DNA of 64,000 bases from Tuctoria greenei (GCA_036927565.1 JAYESD010000005.1:149557196-149621195); one strand, 5' to 3'. Numbered from the stretch's first letter, positions 1 through 10,253 are shown. Numbers and translations: made by a program. Notes: generated from the letters alone by a model not told the origin.

Positions 1-663
1 GACCACAGGCGGCCACATCGTTCCATACTGGAGACGACGACGGAGCACATGACCTGCAGCGGCGTGCCATGGCCGCTCGCCGGAGACTGACGGCAGCCGC
101 GAAAAACGCCGCAAAACTCGACGTCTACTGCGAAAATCGGAAGAGCAGCGAACAACGAACTCACCAAGGTTATTTTAGACAGCTGGAACAGATGATAATA
201 GCGGGTCGACGGTGGGTTGCGGGCGACAAAGAACTCCATCGCAGCCAACCCTAATGACGGCGACCTCCCGGAAATCCTTGTCGTCTAGGTACCCAGAGAC
301 GATTCTGAGCGAAAGCACGATTGGATACTAAGGGGAGGGCATAAAATAGAAGGAATCAATGTATTTTTGGACGGGATCTCACCGAGTCCGAAAATAATTG
401 GAGAGGGGCGAAACGGCTGCAAGTACTAGCGAAGGAAACGGGGAGCGGGCGCATGCGCGTGCAGCAGCAGTTGGAAATACGTACGAGAGATATGAGAGAG
501 AAAGAATAGGAGAGGAGTTACTCGTGGGGAGAGAGGACGGTGTATCGTTTGGGATATGGCTCAGGTTGGAGCTGGAAAGTGGGACCAATTGAAATCAGAC
601 GTTGGCGGTGATTGAAAGTGGCCTGGGCACAAAATGAAAAATTCTATAGTCAGGTATTGTATG

Positions 664-666
<3 letters not shown>
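1..666. other. Intergenic sequence, no gene recognised
   Basis: This stretch is moderately GC-rich at first and then AG-rich. The reading frames in it are short (under about 70 codons) and show no domain or motif I recognise. No transposon ends with matching target duplications were seen. Confidence 0.5.

Positions 667-722
<56 letters not shown>
667..722. repeat. (TA)28 microsatellite
   Basis: An uninterrupted run of TA dinucleotides covers 56 bp. Runs this long are usually polymorphic and prone to assembly or sequencing error, so the exact count should be treated as approximate. Confidence 0.95.
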
Positions 723-724
<2 letters not shown>

Positions 725-1330
725 AAAGTCTAAATGACAGGCGCCTGATTGAGAGCTAGGCGTCAGATGGTCTAACGTGCGGGCCGCGTGGCCACGAACG
801 GGCACCAAGCACCAGCAGACCACGGAAGTAAATTTTTATTATTTTATTAATTGTTAATATGTAATTTTAAAAGATTATATTAGTTGTAAAATAATCAAAC
901 AAAATAATTTTATGATTGATTAACCGATAGAATTAAATGTTAATGATTAATTACAAAGATTAGTGATAATAGTGGCAATTAGCTGCTAATTATTCAGTAA
1001 CTGAAATTTTCTAAGATTTCAAACACCTGGAATTTAGACAGCTCCTATATACATACATACATATTTGTTCGTATGTTGTAACAATAAGTCAGCAGTGCAG
1101 AGACGATCAGTCTTTCTTACACAGAAATTTTGAATAGTATATTAAGCAGATAAAAGCAACATCAGCATCAAAAAAAAAAAATGAATCGTCCACGGATAAC
1201 TACTACTCGGCACGGGAGAACGAACAAACACAACAAACTCTATGAACTTGTAACACTAGGGAGCAGAGCACGGCGTCGTCGTCGTCAGCAGCAGCAGCAG
1301 CGACATGTCACCGCGACGATGGAGCAGCTG
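723..1330. other. AT-rich flank containing the displaced 3' region of the CYSTM gene
   Basis: No protein gene is visible. The sequence immediately left of the Copia element at 1336 was, before that insertion, contiguous with 7639 and so forms the 3' flank of the minus-strand CYSTM gene at 7681-9277. The original 3' UTR and poly(A) site probably lie here, but I could not fix a poly(A) signal with confidence. Confidence 0.5.
1275..1301. repeat. (GTC)4(AGC)5 compound triplet repeat
   Basis: Four GTC units are followed directly by five AGC units. The tract lies in what would be the 3' flank of the CYSTM gene, so it is probably transcribed untranslated sequence or spacer. Confidence 0.85.
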
Positions 1331-1335
1331 CCAGC

Positions 1336-2229
1336 TGTTGGAATTAATGGGCTTGGCCCAATATTAATTCAGAAATAAATCTTAGAAAATTTCAAAGGCC
1401 TATTAGGACAAGAGGGAGTGGTGCTAAGTGTTTAGTCCCACATGGGAAGTGGAAGTGGAGCAATCCCTACATATAAGGGAGGTTGCTCTTCCACTCATTG
1501 AGAGAGAGAAGAGAGGAAGAGAGGGGTGGCCCACGCGCGCTCCTCCTCCTCCTCGCCACGCCTAGCCTCGCCCCGCCCCGCCCCACCCCGCACACGCGCT
1601 CGTGTGTTTGTGTGAATTCGAGCCTCGAGCCGAGCCCAGATTTTATATTTTTGCAGAAAATTAAATTGGGCTTTTGGGCCTCCGAATTTTTGGGGCTACC
1701 GAGTCAGAGTCCAAGTCGTTGGAGACGGACGCGTCTACGACTGCAGAGTCAGTTCGGATCCGGACCCTCCGGATCGCATACGAACCGCCACCCTGGGACT
1801 CTATAAATATGGACGTCCGCGGTACGGCAGGATATCTCACGATCAGATCGTTCCCACGTTCGCGTTCCTTGCGCCGCCTTCTAGTCTACTCCATCCCGAG
1901 CGCTGGCGTGCACCGACGATCGGGAGAGCAGGTCTCCGGAACCGCTCGCCCTTGCGATCCTGCACCGGGAGAGGGCGAATAAGGTTTTTGGGAAGCGCTC
2001 TGCGCGACTGCTCGCGTTCTTCACCATGGCTCGTTCATCGACCAGATCAGGCGCTGCGGCTCAACGTCGTCACCAACGCCTGCAGCGGCTGTTCGCCGTC
2101 GGATCTACAGCGGTGCGTTCGACTCCAAATCGGTATGCGTTATTTCTCGTCCCGTCTGTCCGCCGATCGCTGCTGTTTTTCTTGTGTTTTTCCGGAATTA
2201 TTCAGTAAATTGCCTCTTATTTTGTAACA
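1336..2229 (+). repeat. 5' LTR of the Copia element
   Basis: This 894-bp copy aligns from end to end with 6718-7633. It starts TGTTGG and ends TAACA. A TATA-like CTATAAATAT lies near 1800, suitable for the LTR promoter. The bases directly after the LTR do not match the usual initiator-Met primer site. Confidence 0.93.
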
Positions 2230-2266
2230 ATCCAAAAACCTTATTAGGCAATTTCCTGAGTTGAAC

Positions 2267-3076
2267 ATGATGACTTTGGCCGATGCACCGAGGCCGGAGA
2301 AACTCTCTGGCGTGCACTTCAAGAGGTGGCAAGTTAAGGCCACGCTCTGGCTCCAATCGCTTAAGATCTTCTGGGTAACCGAGGGCAAACCTCAAGGTCC
2401 TTTATCTGTTGAAGAACAGACAAAGTTTGAGAAAGCCAATTCTGCCCTGAGAGGATGCATCTTAAGTGTTCTTGATAATAAACACTGTGATGTCTATCTG
2501 ACAGTCACAGATGGGAAGGAGCTCTGGGATGCACTTAACGCTAAGTATGGTGCAGCCGATGCAGGTGGTGAACTGTATATCATGGAGAATTTTCATGACT
2601 ACAAGATGGTTAATAACCATCCTGTAGTTGAACAAGCTCATGAAATACAGTGCCTTGCGAGAGAGCTCAATCTCCTTAAGTGTCCTTTACCCGACAAGTT
2701 TGTGGCTGAGTGCATTATTGCAAAGTTACCTCCATTATGGAGGAACTTCGCCACAACCCTCAAACACAAGAGACAGGAAATATCAGTTGAAAACCTGATA
2801 GCGTCTCTTGATGTTGAGGAGAAGGCTCGGGCTAAGGACGCTACTGATAAAGGAGGCGAGGGTCAATCTAGCGCCAATGCTAATATGGTGCAGAAACCCT
2901 ATGTCAAGAACAAAGGGAACAAGTCTCTATTCAAGCCAAACAAAACTACTGCTTTCAAGAAGAAGAAGTCAAACAAAGCCAATGATGGCTGCTGCTACAC
3001 CTGTGGGGAGCAATGACATATTTCCAAGAACTGCCCTGAGAGGGCAGATCGCAAAGGGAAAAATAATGTCAACATC
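2267..3076 (+). pseudogene. Copia gag (capsid/nucleocapsid), disrupted
   Basis: The frame begins at ATG 2267; there is another ATG in the next codon. It encodes a Copia-type gag of the UBN2 family, recognised by the motif FKRWQVKATLWL near the N terminus, the WDALNAKYG motif around residue 90, and a Lys-rich tail. The CX2CX4HX4C zinc knuckle follows at about 2990-3040. Its two cysteines are encoded before a TGA stop at 3014-3016, and the His and final Cys just after it in the same frame. The stop is a single-codon lesion inside an otherwise well-preserved gag. In the family, gag packages the element's RNA into virus-like particles in the cytoplasm. Confidence 0.85.
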
Positions 3077-3583
3077 GTGACATCCAACAATGCAGATGGG
3101 TACGGTAATTCCTTTACTGTACTTTCTGTTTCTCAAACACCATCTTGGTGGTTTGATACGGGCGCTAATGTTCATGTATGTTCTGACATGTCCATGTTTA
3201 CTTCTTACCAGTTCGTCCGGGATTCCGCCGTCCTAATGGGGAATGGGTCACATGCTTCTGTTCGTGGTGTTGGCACGGTTGATCTGAAGTTCACGTCGGG
3301 AAAGATTGTCCAGCTGAAGAACGTGCAGCATGTCCCTACTATGAACAAGAATCTTGTTAGCGGTACCCTTCTATGCAGAGATGGGTTTAAAGTAGATTTA
3401 GAGTCCAATAAAATAGTTGTGTCTAAGCATGGACAATTTATTGGTAAAGGCTATGAATGCGGAGGCCTGTTCCGCTTTTCTCTTTCGGAGTTTAGTAATA
3501 AGTTAGTAAACCATATTTGTGGCGGTATTAATGATGATGCAAGTGTTTGACATTCTCGTTTATGTCACGTTAATTTTGGTTTA
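3077..3583 (+). pseudogene. Copia aspartic protease and start of the GAG-pre-integrase region
   Basis: The reading frame carries the aspartic-protease signature WWFDTGANVHVC, followed by the typical NVQHVPTMNKNLVSG segment that closes Copia protease domains. The frame stops at 3550 in the region that leads into the GAG-pre-integrase zinc-binding segment (HSRLCHVNFG is read just past the stop). The protease would cleave the polyprotein within the particle. The frame is continuous with gag apart from the stop in the zinc knuckle. Confidence 0.8.
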
Positions 3584-4987
3584 ATGAATCGGCTATCTAG
3601 TCTCAAATTAATTCCGGAATTCACTATTGTCAAAGGTTCTAAGTGCCATAGTTGTGTGCAGTCAAAGCAACCTCGAAAGCCTCACAAGGCAGCCGAGGAG
3701 AGAAACTTGGCACCATTAGAACTCATACATTCTGATCTATGCGAGATGAATGGTGTGTTGACAAAAGGTGGAAAGAAATATTTTATAACATTAATAGACG
3801 GTTCTACTAGATTCTGCTATGTTTACTTGTTGCAAACTAAAGATGAAGCTTTAGACTACTTTAAAATCTATAAATCTGAAGTAGAAACTCAATTAGAGAG
3901 AAAGATCAAACGTCTTAGGTCAGATCGTGGTGGTGAGTATTTTCCCAAAATATTTGATGATTTTTGTGCAGAACACGGTATTATACATGAGAGGACGCCT
4001 CCCTATTCACCCCAATCAAACGGGGTAGCCGAGAGGGAAAACCGCACATTGTGTGACTTGGTGAATGCCATGTTAGACACGTCCGGTTTATCTATGGCAT
4101 GGTGGGGGGAGACTCTATTGACTTCATGTCATGTCCTAAACCGCGTTCCAAACAAAAATAAAGAGAAAAACCCTTACGAGGAGTGGGTTGGGAGAAAACC
4201 ATCACTTTCATACTTGCGTACTTGGGGATGTTTGGCAAAAGTCAATGTTCCAATTACCAAGAAACGCAAGCTGGGACCAAAGACAGTGGATTGTATCTTT
4301 CTAGGCTATGCTCATCGGAGCATCGCATATAGATTTTTAGTAGTTAAATCTGAGGTACCTCATATGCATGTTGATACTATTATGGAATCTCGTGATGCAA
4401 CATTTTTTGAGAATATATTTTCTATGAAAGATATGCATAGCACTGCTAGGATCTCTTCTGAAATTTGTCCTGAATCCACCACAACTAGCGTGTTTCTTGA
4501 TACACCGTTTGAGAATGTCCCAGAGGAAGAACACAATGAAATAACTCACTCGAGTAAGAGATCACGAATTGCAAAATCCTTTGGTGATGATTTCATTGTG
4601 TACCTTGTGGACGATACTCCTAGATCCATAGCAGAGGCATATGCATCACCTGATGCAGATGAGTGGAAAGAAGCAGTTCATAGTGAGATGGACTCAATTC
4701 TTTCCAATGGAACCTGGGAGTTAACTGAACGGCCATACGGGTGCAAACCAGTAGGCTGCAAGTGGGTGTTCAAGAAGAAGCTCAGACCTGACGGTACTAT
4801 TGAAAAGTACAAGGCAAGACTAGTTGCAAAGGGCTATACTCAAAAGGAAGGTGAAGACTATTTTGACACCTATTCACCTGTCGCCGGAATCACAACAATT
4901 CGTGTACTACTTTCTTTAGCTGCCTCTTATGGTCTAATAATCCATCAAATGGATGTAAAGACAGCTTTCCTGAACGGAGAGTTGTAA
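3584..4987 (+). pseudogene. Copia integrase and N-terminal part of reverse transcriptase
   Basis: The frame holds a GAG-pre-integrase zinc motif (CHSCVQSKQ), the rve integrase core with HSDLCEMNG, RSDRGGEY and SPQSNGVAERENRT as the D,D,E context, and then the Copia RT entry region (WKEAVHSEMDSI, CKWVFKKKLRPDG, KARLVAKGYTQ, MDVKTAFLNGEL). A TAA stop at 4985-4987 cuts RT directly after the FLNGEL motif, and the downstream codons continue in the same RT fold. The intact product would insert the cDNA into chromosomal DNA. Confidence 0.88.
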
Positions 4988-4999
4988 GAGGAGATTTAT

Positions 5000-6168
5000 A
5001 TGGAACAGCCTGATGGGTTCGTAGTAAAAGGTGAAGAGACAAAGGTGTGCAAATTGTTGAAATCCTTGTATGGCCTGAAACAAGCACCTAAGCAATGGCA
5101 TGAGAAGTTCGATAGTACTTTGACGTCTGCGGGCTTTGTCATTAATGAGGCTGATCGGTGCGTGTACTATCGCCATGGTGGGGGCGATAGCGTTATGTTA
5201 TGCTTGTATGTAGATGATATACTCATTTTGGGTACGAGCATTAATATAATTTCTAAGGTCAAGTCTTTTCTATCAAAATGTTTTGATATGAAAGATCTGG
5301 GAGAAGCTAATGCTATTTTGAACATTAAGCTGAATAAGGATGAGAGTGGAATTACATTAAGTCAATCCCACTATGTTGAGAAAATCTTGAGCCGGTTCGG
5401 CTTTATGGATAGCAAGATTTCTCCAACGCCTTATGATCCCAGCGTGATACTTAGAAAGAACCAGAAAGAGTCAAGAGATCAACTCAGATATTCTCAGATG
5501 ATCGGTTCACTCATGTACTTAGCTAGCGCAACCCGTCCTGATATCTCTTTTGCTGTAAGAAAACTGAGCAGGTTCATGTCAAACCCGGGTACAGATCATT
5601 GGCATGCACTTGAAAGGGTTATGCGCTATCTAAGAGGTACAATGAGTTATGGAATTCACTATACTGGGCATCCGGCCGTGCCTGAGGGTTATAGTGATTC
5701 GAACTGGATCTCTGATGTTGATGAACTCTATGCCACAAGTGGATATGTGTTCACTCTAGCTGGTGGCGCTATATCATGGAGGTCTTGCAAACAGACCATT
5801 TTGACGAGGTCAACCATGGAAGCAGAACTCACTGCTTTAGAGACGGCCACTGCGGAGGCAGAATGGCTACGAGAGCTCTTGATAGATTTGCCTATAGTTG
5901 AGAAACCATTGCCAGCAATCCTTATGAACTGTGACAATCAGACGGTGATTGCCAAAGTGACTAGTTCTAAGGATAATGCAAAATCATCAAGACACGTCAA
6001 GAGACGTTTAAAAACTGTCAGGAAAATGAGAAACTCCGGAGTTATTACTGTTTCGTACATATAAATAGACAAAAACTGGCAGATCCCTTTACGAAGGGTC
6101 TATCACGTAATGTGATAGAACGTGCATCGAGAGAGATGGGTTTGAGACCCATTGATGTGACACCATAG
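5000..6168 (+). pseudogene. Copia reverse transcriptase C-terminal part and RNase H
   Basis: The frame opens with MEQPDGF, carries the RT catalytic motif CLYVDDILIL, then the Copia connection domain and RNase H (YSDSNW, STMEAELTALE). A stop at 6062-6064 follows a one-base frame slip. The final RNase H segment (ADPFTKGLSRNVI, then a conserved MGLRPIDV motif) is read in another frame from about 6070 to the TAG at 6166-6168. RT and RNase H copy the element's RNA into DNA. The catalytic residues look intact, but the frame is not. Confidence 0.88.
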
Positions 6169-6717
6169 TAGTAAGCCAACCTATGTGATCGGAGATCCCG
6201 TGAATTAGGACATGGGAAAAACAAGCTAGTGGTTCACCGAGAAGAGTACTTCCTTTATACCCTCTCTATGGTAAGATGCACACTTGTACTCTCAAACTGT
6301 AAGGCAGATTGGCGATTTGTCTTAATGTGTTTCTATTGGCTATGTGTAGCAAAGATGCCGTCCTACAGGGCAGTCTTGAAGGAAACACACCTATATGAGC
6401 TCCGACTGTCTAACGTCGCAGTCTGTGAGATTTGGGTGATCTCTGGAAAGCTCATGAAGAGACCAGGGAGTACGACGCATATGCTCCACCCGCGGGGTAG
6501 ACTACTGGTAGTCAAGTACTGGTAATGGTCTTTGGGTGAAGTCAGTTCACACAAAACTTGCAATTCAAGGTGTAGTCCATTGTTCAAGTTGTGACCTGAT
6601 GAAACTTGAGGATCTAGGCAGAAGTTCAACTTCACAGTCTCTGCCGAAAACACTAGTATATTAAACAAGGAACGAGAATGACCTCTCTCCTAATGGCTTT
6701 GAGATCTGGTGGGGAAT
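6169..6717 (+). other. Copia 3' noncoding leader and polypurine tract
   Basis: No coding capacity is seen between the end of RNase H and the 3' LTR. The last 12 bases before the LTR (GGTGGGGAAT context) are purine-rich and fit a polypurine tract for plus-strand priming. Confidence 0.7.
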
Positions 6718-7633
6718 TGTTGGAATTAATGGGTTTGGCCCAATATTAATTCAGAAATAAATCCTAGAAAATCTCAAAGGCCCATTAGGGCAAGAGGGAG
6801 TGGTGCTAAGTGTTTAGTCCCACATGGGAAGTGGAAGTGGAGCAACTCCTACATATAAGGGAGGTTGCTCTTCCCCTCCTTGAGTGAGAGAGAAGAGAGG
6901 AAGAGAGGGGTGGCCCACGCACGCTCCTCCTCCTCCTCCTCCTCGCTCGCTCGCCTCGCCACGCCACGCCTCGCCTCGCCTCGCCCCGCCACGCACACGC
7001 GCGCGCGTGTGTTCGTGTGAATTCGAGCCTTGAGCCGAGCCCAAATTTTATATTTTTGCAGAAAATTAAATTGGGCTTTTGGGCCTCCGAATTTTTGGGG
7101 CTACCGAGTCAGAGTCCAAGTCGTTCGAGACGGACGCGTCTACGACTGCAGAGTCAGTTCGGATCCAGACCCTCCGGATCGCATACGAACCGCCTCCCTG
7201 GGACTCTATAAATATGGGCGTCCGCAGTACGGCAGGGTATCCCACGATTAGATCATTCCCATGTTCGCGTCCTTGTGCCGCCTTCTAGTCTACTCCATCC
7301 CGAGCGCCGGCGTACACCAACGATCGGGAGAGCAGGTCTCTGGAACCGCTCGCCCTTGCGATCCTGCACCGGGAGAGGGCGAATAAGGTTTTTGGGAAGC
7401 GCTCTGCGCGACTGCTCGCGTTCTTCACCACGGCTCGTCTACCGACCAGATCAGGCGCTGCGGCTCAACATCGTCACGAACGCCTGCAGGGGCTGTTCGC
7501 CGTCGGATCTACAGCGGTGCGTTCGACTCCAAATCGGTACGCGTTATTTCTCATCCCGTCTGTCTACCGATCGCTGCTGTTTTTCTTGTGTTTTTCCGGA
7601 ATTATTCAGTAAATTGCCTCTTATTTTCTAACA
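6718..7633 (+). repeat. 3' LTR of the Copia element
   Basis: This 916-bp copy matches 1336-2229 along its length, with scattered substitutions and small indels, including a longer CTC/CTCG-rich tract around 6930-6990. It ends TAACA and is followed directly by the CCAGC target duplication. Confidence 0.93.
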
Positions 7634-7680
7634 CCAGCGACCGGACGACGATGGCTCGCCGGCCTACCTCGTCGTCGTGC

Positions 7681-9277
7681 TCAGAAGCACATGTCCAGGA
7701 CGCAGCAACAGCAGATGGCGGCGCAGCTGCGAGAGACATGAACAAGCAAGGTCAAAGTCACCAAGACAGGGCGGCTATCCACTACAAGAAACGATGAATA
7801 AGGGGTCGGTTAAATTAAAAGGGTCGGGGCCATCGCTGTTATTTCATGTACATGGGTCGGTTTTTTGAACCGACCCTTGTAAATTATATGGGTCGGCCAA
7901 AACAAGACAACCGACCCCTCTAAAATATGGGTCGGTGGACCCGTCGCACACAATTTAATGGGTCGGTCAACCGACCCAAACTTTTATATGGGTCGGCCGG
8001 ATACCGACATACACAAGCGCGGGCCCACCCGAGTGTGGCGCGCCGGTTCCCAAGGCACTAAAGGGGTCGGTTTTCGTTTTGTTTTGTGAACTTGAGAACT
8101 TGAAAACTTGATATTGTGTTTGTATCGAACTTGAATCTCGGATTTGTGCTTATGTTGAACTTAAACTGTGATGTGTGATAATATTGTGCGTGTTTGTGCC
8201 GTTATATGATAAAGTGTTGTGATAATATTGCTGTTGCTGTTTGGTCGACTGATGAGTCGACGGAGGCTCCCACCCGGGAGGCAGAAGAAACAACCGTGCT
8301 TTTTAAAAAAAGCACTATAAGTGGGTCGGTTTTAGAAAACCGACGCCCATAAAGAATTAAAAGGGTCAGTTTTCTGGGAGCAGCCGACCCCCATATCAAT
8401 TTTATGTGCGCGTTGGACCAGAATTTAATGGGTCGGGATTCGTACCCCGTCGCAGATAATGCCATTAAAGGTTTGTTTGGGTACACTCAATCTAAGTGGA
8501 TTGAAGTGGATTGGAGTGGAAAATGAACTAATTTTCTCCTCAATCCACTTCAATCCACTTAGATTGAAGTGGATCCACTCCTATCCAAACAACCCCTAAA
8601 TGGGTCGGTTGCAGCCGTCGAAGATAACGTAGTAAAGGGGTCGGCCCCGCAGACCGACGCACCTATGCCCATTAAATGGGTCGGTGCATGCAACCGACCC
8701 ATTTACTTTTTATCTGTGTCAGTGTACGTAAACCGACCCATATAAATACTAAAAGCGACGGCACCGACCCATTTAAAGATTAAATGCGGCCGCTTAATTT
8801 CGTCGGATAAGAGGGTCAGTGCACCGACCCTCTTAGCATATAAGGGTCGGTTTCTTCTCTTAACCGACCCTCATATGGCCGACGCCTCTGTTCCCGTTTC
8901 TTGTAGTGATCAACAAGGATCGATGAAGACAGACACGGAGACGTGGGTGGTAGCTGACGGTCAGTGACTCAGCGCGCGTACGTACCATCCTTTCCAGAAC
9001 CCGTCGCCGCGGCTGGTGGTCTCATGCTTCTGCTGCTGCTGGTACCCGGCGCCGTCCTGGGTCGGCGGGTAAGACGGCGGCGGCACGACGTAGGCCGGCT
9101 GCTGCTGCTGGCCCGGCGGAGGGTACGCGGTGACCGGCGGTGGGTAGTACCCTGTATTAGCGCATCATCAGTAAATCAGTCATAAGCTAAGCTGTGTTCA
9201 GTACAGCTAAGGTAAGAAGTGTCAATTTAGTTCATGCAGCACGCACCTGTGGCTGGGGGTGGAGCCTGGTAACTCAT
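7681..9277 (-). CDS. CYSTM (cysteine-rich transmembrane module) protein, three exons
   Basis: Exons read on the minus strand are 9277-9247, 9151-8986 and 7726-7681. All introns have GT-AG borders and the spliced CDS is 243 nt, giving 80 residues. The protein starts MSYQAPPPATG, continues with a Tyr/Pro/Gln-rich stretch (YPPPGQQQQPAY, VVPPPSYPP), then a GDGFWKGC junction, and ends in a Cys-rich hydrophobic tail (AAICCCCVLDMCF). This is the plant CYSTM/WIH-type layout: a soluble Pro/Gln-rich part and a C-terminal tail anchor. Family members are small plasma-membrane-associated proteins linked to stress tolerance; that role here is inferred. The tail exon was recognised only after a CACTA element was placed in intron 2, which is otherwise about 127 bp. 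The start codon is the first ATG after a good TATA box. Confidence 0.85.
7780..8908. mobile_element. Non-autonomous CACTA (CMC) DNA transposon
   Basis: The element is bounded by perfect 14-bp terminal inverted repeats CACTACAAGAAACG and flanked by the 3-bp target duplication ATC at 7777-7779 and 8909-8911. There is no transposase frame. Its interior is full of the motif GGGTCGGT or its complement ACCGACCC, more than twenty copies, which are the sub-terminal repeats expected as transposase-binding sites in this superfamily. It lies within intron 2 of the CYSTM gene, close to the acceptor side. A Tourist-like MITE is nested inside at 8469-8596. Confidence 0.93.
8469..8596. mobile_element. Tourist-like MITE nested in the CACTA element
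   Basis: The 128-bp insert has imperfect terminal inverted repeats (AGGTTTGTTTGGG and GGGGTTGTTTGGA) and a TAA duplication at 8466-8468 and 8597-8599, as in PIF/Harbinger MITEs. Inside is a near-perfect hairpin in which CAATCTAAGTGGATTGAAG is mirrored across a short loop. Confidence 0.8.
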
Positions 9278-9293
9278 GATCGACGAACGGAAT

Positions 9294-9299
9294 CACGTG
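9294..9299. promoter_or_regulatory. G-box CACGTG in the CYSTM 5' UTR
   Basis: A palindromic CACGTG lies about 17 bp upstream of the CYSTM start codon. It may be a bZIP/bHLH site or coincidental. It matches the cores at 9448 and 9636. Confidence 0.35.
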
Positions 9300-9431
9300 T
9301 TGGTGGATGAGGCAAGAACAGTAGAAGCAGAAGCAGCAGGTAGCAGGATTGCACGGCAGCAGGTCAGGACTCAGGATGGTGGTGGATGATGATGATGGCG
9401 TCCACCAAGAAACCTTTCGGATCCCTGCTGC

Positions 9432-9440
9432 ATATATAGA
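9432..9440 (-). promoter_or_regulatory. TATA box of the CYSTM gene
   Basis: On the minus strand the sequence is TCTATATAT. It lies about 155 bp upstream of the start codon at 9277, which predicts transcription starting near 9400-9410 and a 5' UTR of roughly 125-135 bases. No other strong TATA motif lies closer to the ATG. Confidence 0.6.
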
Positions 9441-9447
9441 GGCCAGC

Positions 9448-9453
9448 CACGTG
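9448..9453. promoter_or_regulatory. G-box / ABRE core CACGTG upstream of CYSTM TATA
   Basis: The sequence GCCACGTGC sits 8 bp upstream of the predicted TATA box. A second GCCACGTGG is at 9636-9641. In plants, paired ACGT cores in a proximal promoter suggest bZIP binding and response to abscisic acid or stress, which agrees with the known stress role of CYSTM proteins. This is inference from motifs only. Confidence 0.5.
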
Positions 9454-9635
9454 CTAACATGGGGGTTGCTTAGACGCGTAGTCGTCGTCGTCGACATCTC
9501 GATGGTAAAAGAAAAGTCGGTCCAAACGGTCGCTCTCGCCGGCGGCCGCTGCCGCGTCGTCGCAGCACCATTGGACGCGCTTCTGTTAGTCCATCCGTTG
9601 AACAACAACGCCAGCTGGGGTACCTGATATGCAGC

Positions 9636-9641
9636 CACGTG
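9636..9641. promoter_or_regulatory. Second upstream G-box CACGTG
   Basis: GCCACGTGG lies about 195 bp upstream of the predicted CYSTM TATA box and matches the ABRE/G-box core. Confidence 0.45.
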
Positions 9642-9817
9642 GGAGACAGGACGTACGGGCTACCTGAGAAGAGTTGGTGCCAGGACAGGGTGGCACGCCT
9701 CTGCTGACTGCCGTGTTAGGCGTCCAAGTTCGAGATGGCAAGAAAGATCCACGAAAGAGCTCTAGGCTGGGGCAAGAAAGAAAGATCAACCATGCGGATG
9801 GAGGAATTGTTTTTTGA

Positions 9818-9909
9818 AATTTTGCTTCATCCGTCTTCAAATATTTGTCAATCGTTAGTTTATTTTTGAACTAGTCCGTGATAAATATTTAAGATAGAGA
9901 GAGAGTACT
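9818..9909. mobile_element. Possible degenerate Stowaway-like MITE
   Basis: The left part (TCATCCGTCTTCAAATATTTG) is mirrored by the right part (AATATTTAAGATAGAGAGAG) as an imperfect inverted repeat resembling Stowaway ends. The left end and TA duplication are not clear. Confidence 0.4.
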
Positions 9910-10253
9910 ATTTTAATAAAAATTTATAAAATAGTACCCGAATTAAAAGATGGCAGAAGTAGGTACATTTAACCTTATGATGCAGACCAAATGGTTTGCC
10001 AAGTGGGGGCGAATCATACGAAAAATATCGAATGATTTGCCATCCGAACTCGAGATGGTCTGCCTGGTGGCCCCGTTGACCGTCCTTTCAAACCTATTTA
10101 AACGCTACCTCGCGGGTTAAACCCATTTTATTTGTTCGAAAATCACAAAAAATGAGATAAGTGTAGGAGAGAAAGAAATATTGAAGCGAAGTGCTACCGC
10201 CTACCGGTATGGTGTCCTAGGTCAATTGACTTCGACGAACTTTGTTGTGCCTG
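9910..10253. other. Upstream flank of the hAT insertion, no firm gene
   Basis: No domain was recognised. A TATA-like TATTTAAA near 10093 lies, if the hAT element is removed, about 160 bp upstream of the ATG of the short ORF at 12379. It may be part of the promoter of that unit, but this is speculative. Confidence 0.3.

Larger units (their letters stand above)
1336..7633 (+). mobile_element. Ty1/Copia LTR retrotransposon, full-length but decayed
   Basis: The element runs from a TGTTGG terminus to a TAACA terminus, has two similar LTRs, and is flanked by a perfect 5-bp target duplication CCAGC at 1331-1335 and 7634-7638. The internal domain order is gag, protease, integrase, reverse transcriptase, RNase H, which is the Copia order. 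The frame is broken by TGA in the gag zinc knuckle, a stop near 3550, TAA at 4985-4987 and a frameshift near 6060, so it cannot make an intact polyprotein. It inserted 42 bp downstream of the CYSTM stop codon, in the opposite orientation to that gene. Confidence 0.95.
7727..8985 (-). other. CYSTM intron 2, enlarged by a CACTA insertion
   Basis: The donor (GTACGT) is at 8985 and the acceptor (TCGCAG) ends at 7727, read on the minus strand. The intron interrupts a Cys codon between its second and third bases. About 1.13 kb of its 1.26 kb is the CACTA element and its target duplication. Confidence 0.85.

Noticed and set aside
3014..3016. TGA in the Copia zinc knuckle as programmed readthrough
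   Set aside because: It falls between the second Cys and the His of the knuckle, an implausible regulatory site, and the element has other stops. A point mutation explains it.
7800..8900. The GGGTCGGT array as a CRISPR or satellite array
   Set aside because: Spacing and orientation are irregular and the block has exact CACTA ends with a 3-bp duplication.
8964..9185. A plus-strand ORF rich in Leu/Arg
   Set aside because: It is the complement of CYSTM exon 2 and its Gln/Pro repeats.
9222..9638. A 138-codon minus-strand ORF across the CYSTM promoter and 5' end
   Set aside because: It spans the TATA box, 5' UTR, exon 1 and part of intron 1 of the CYSTM gene in a different register and shows no domain.
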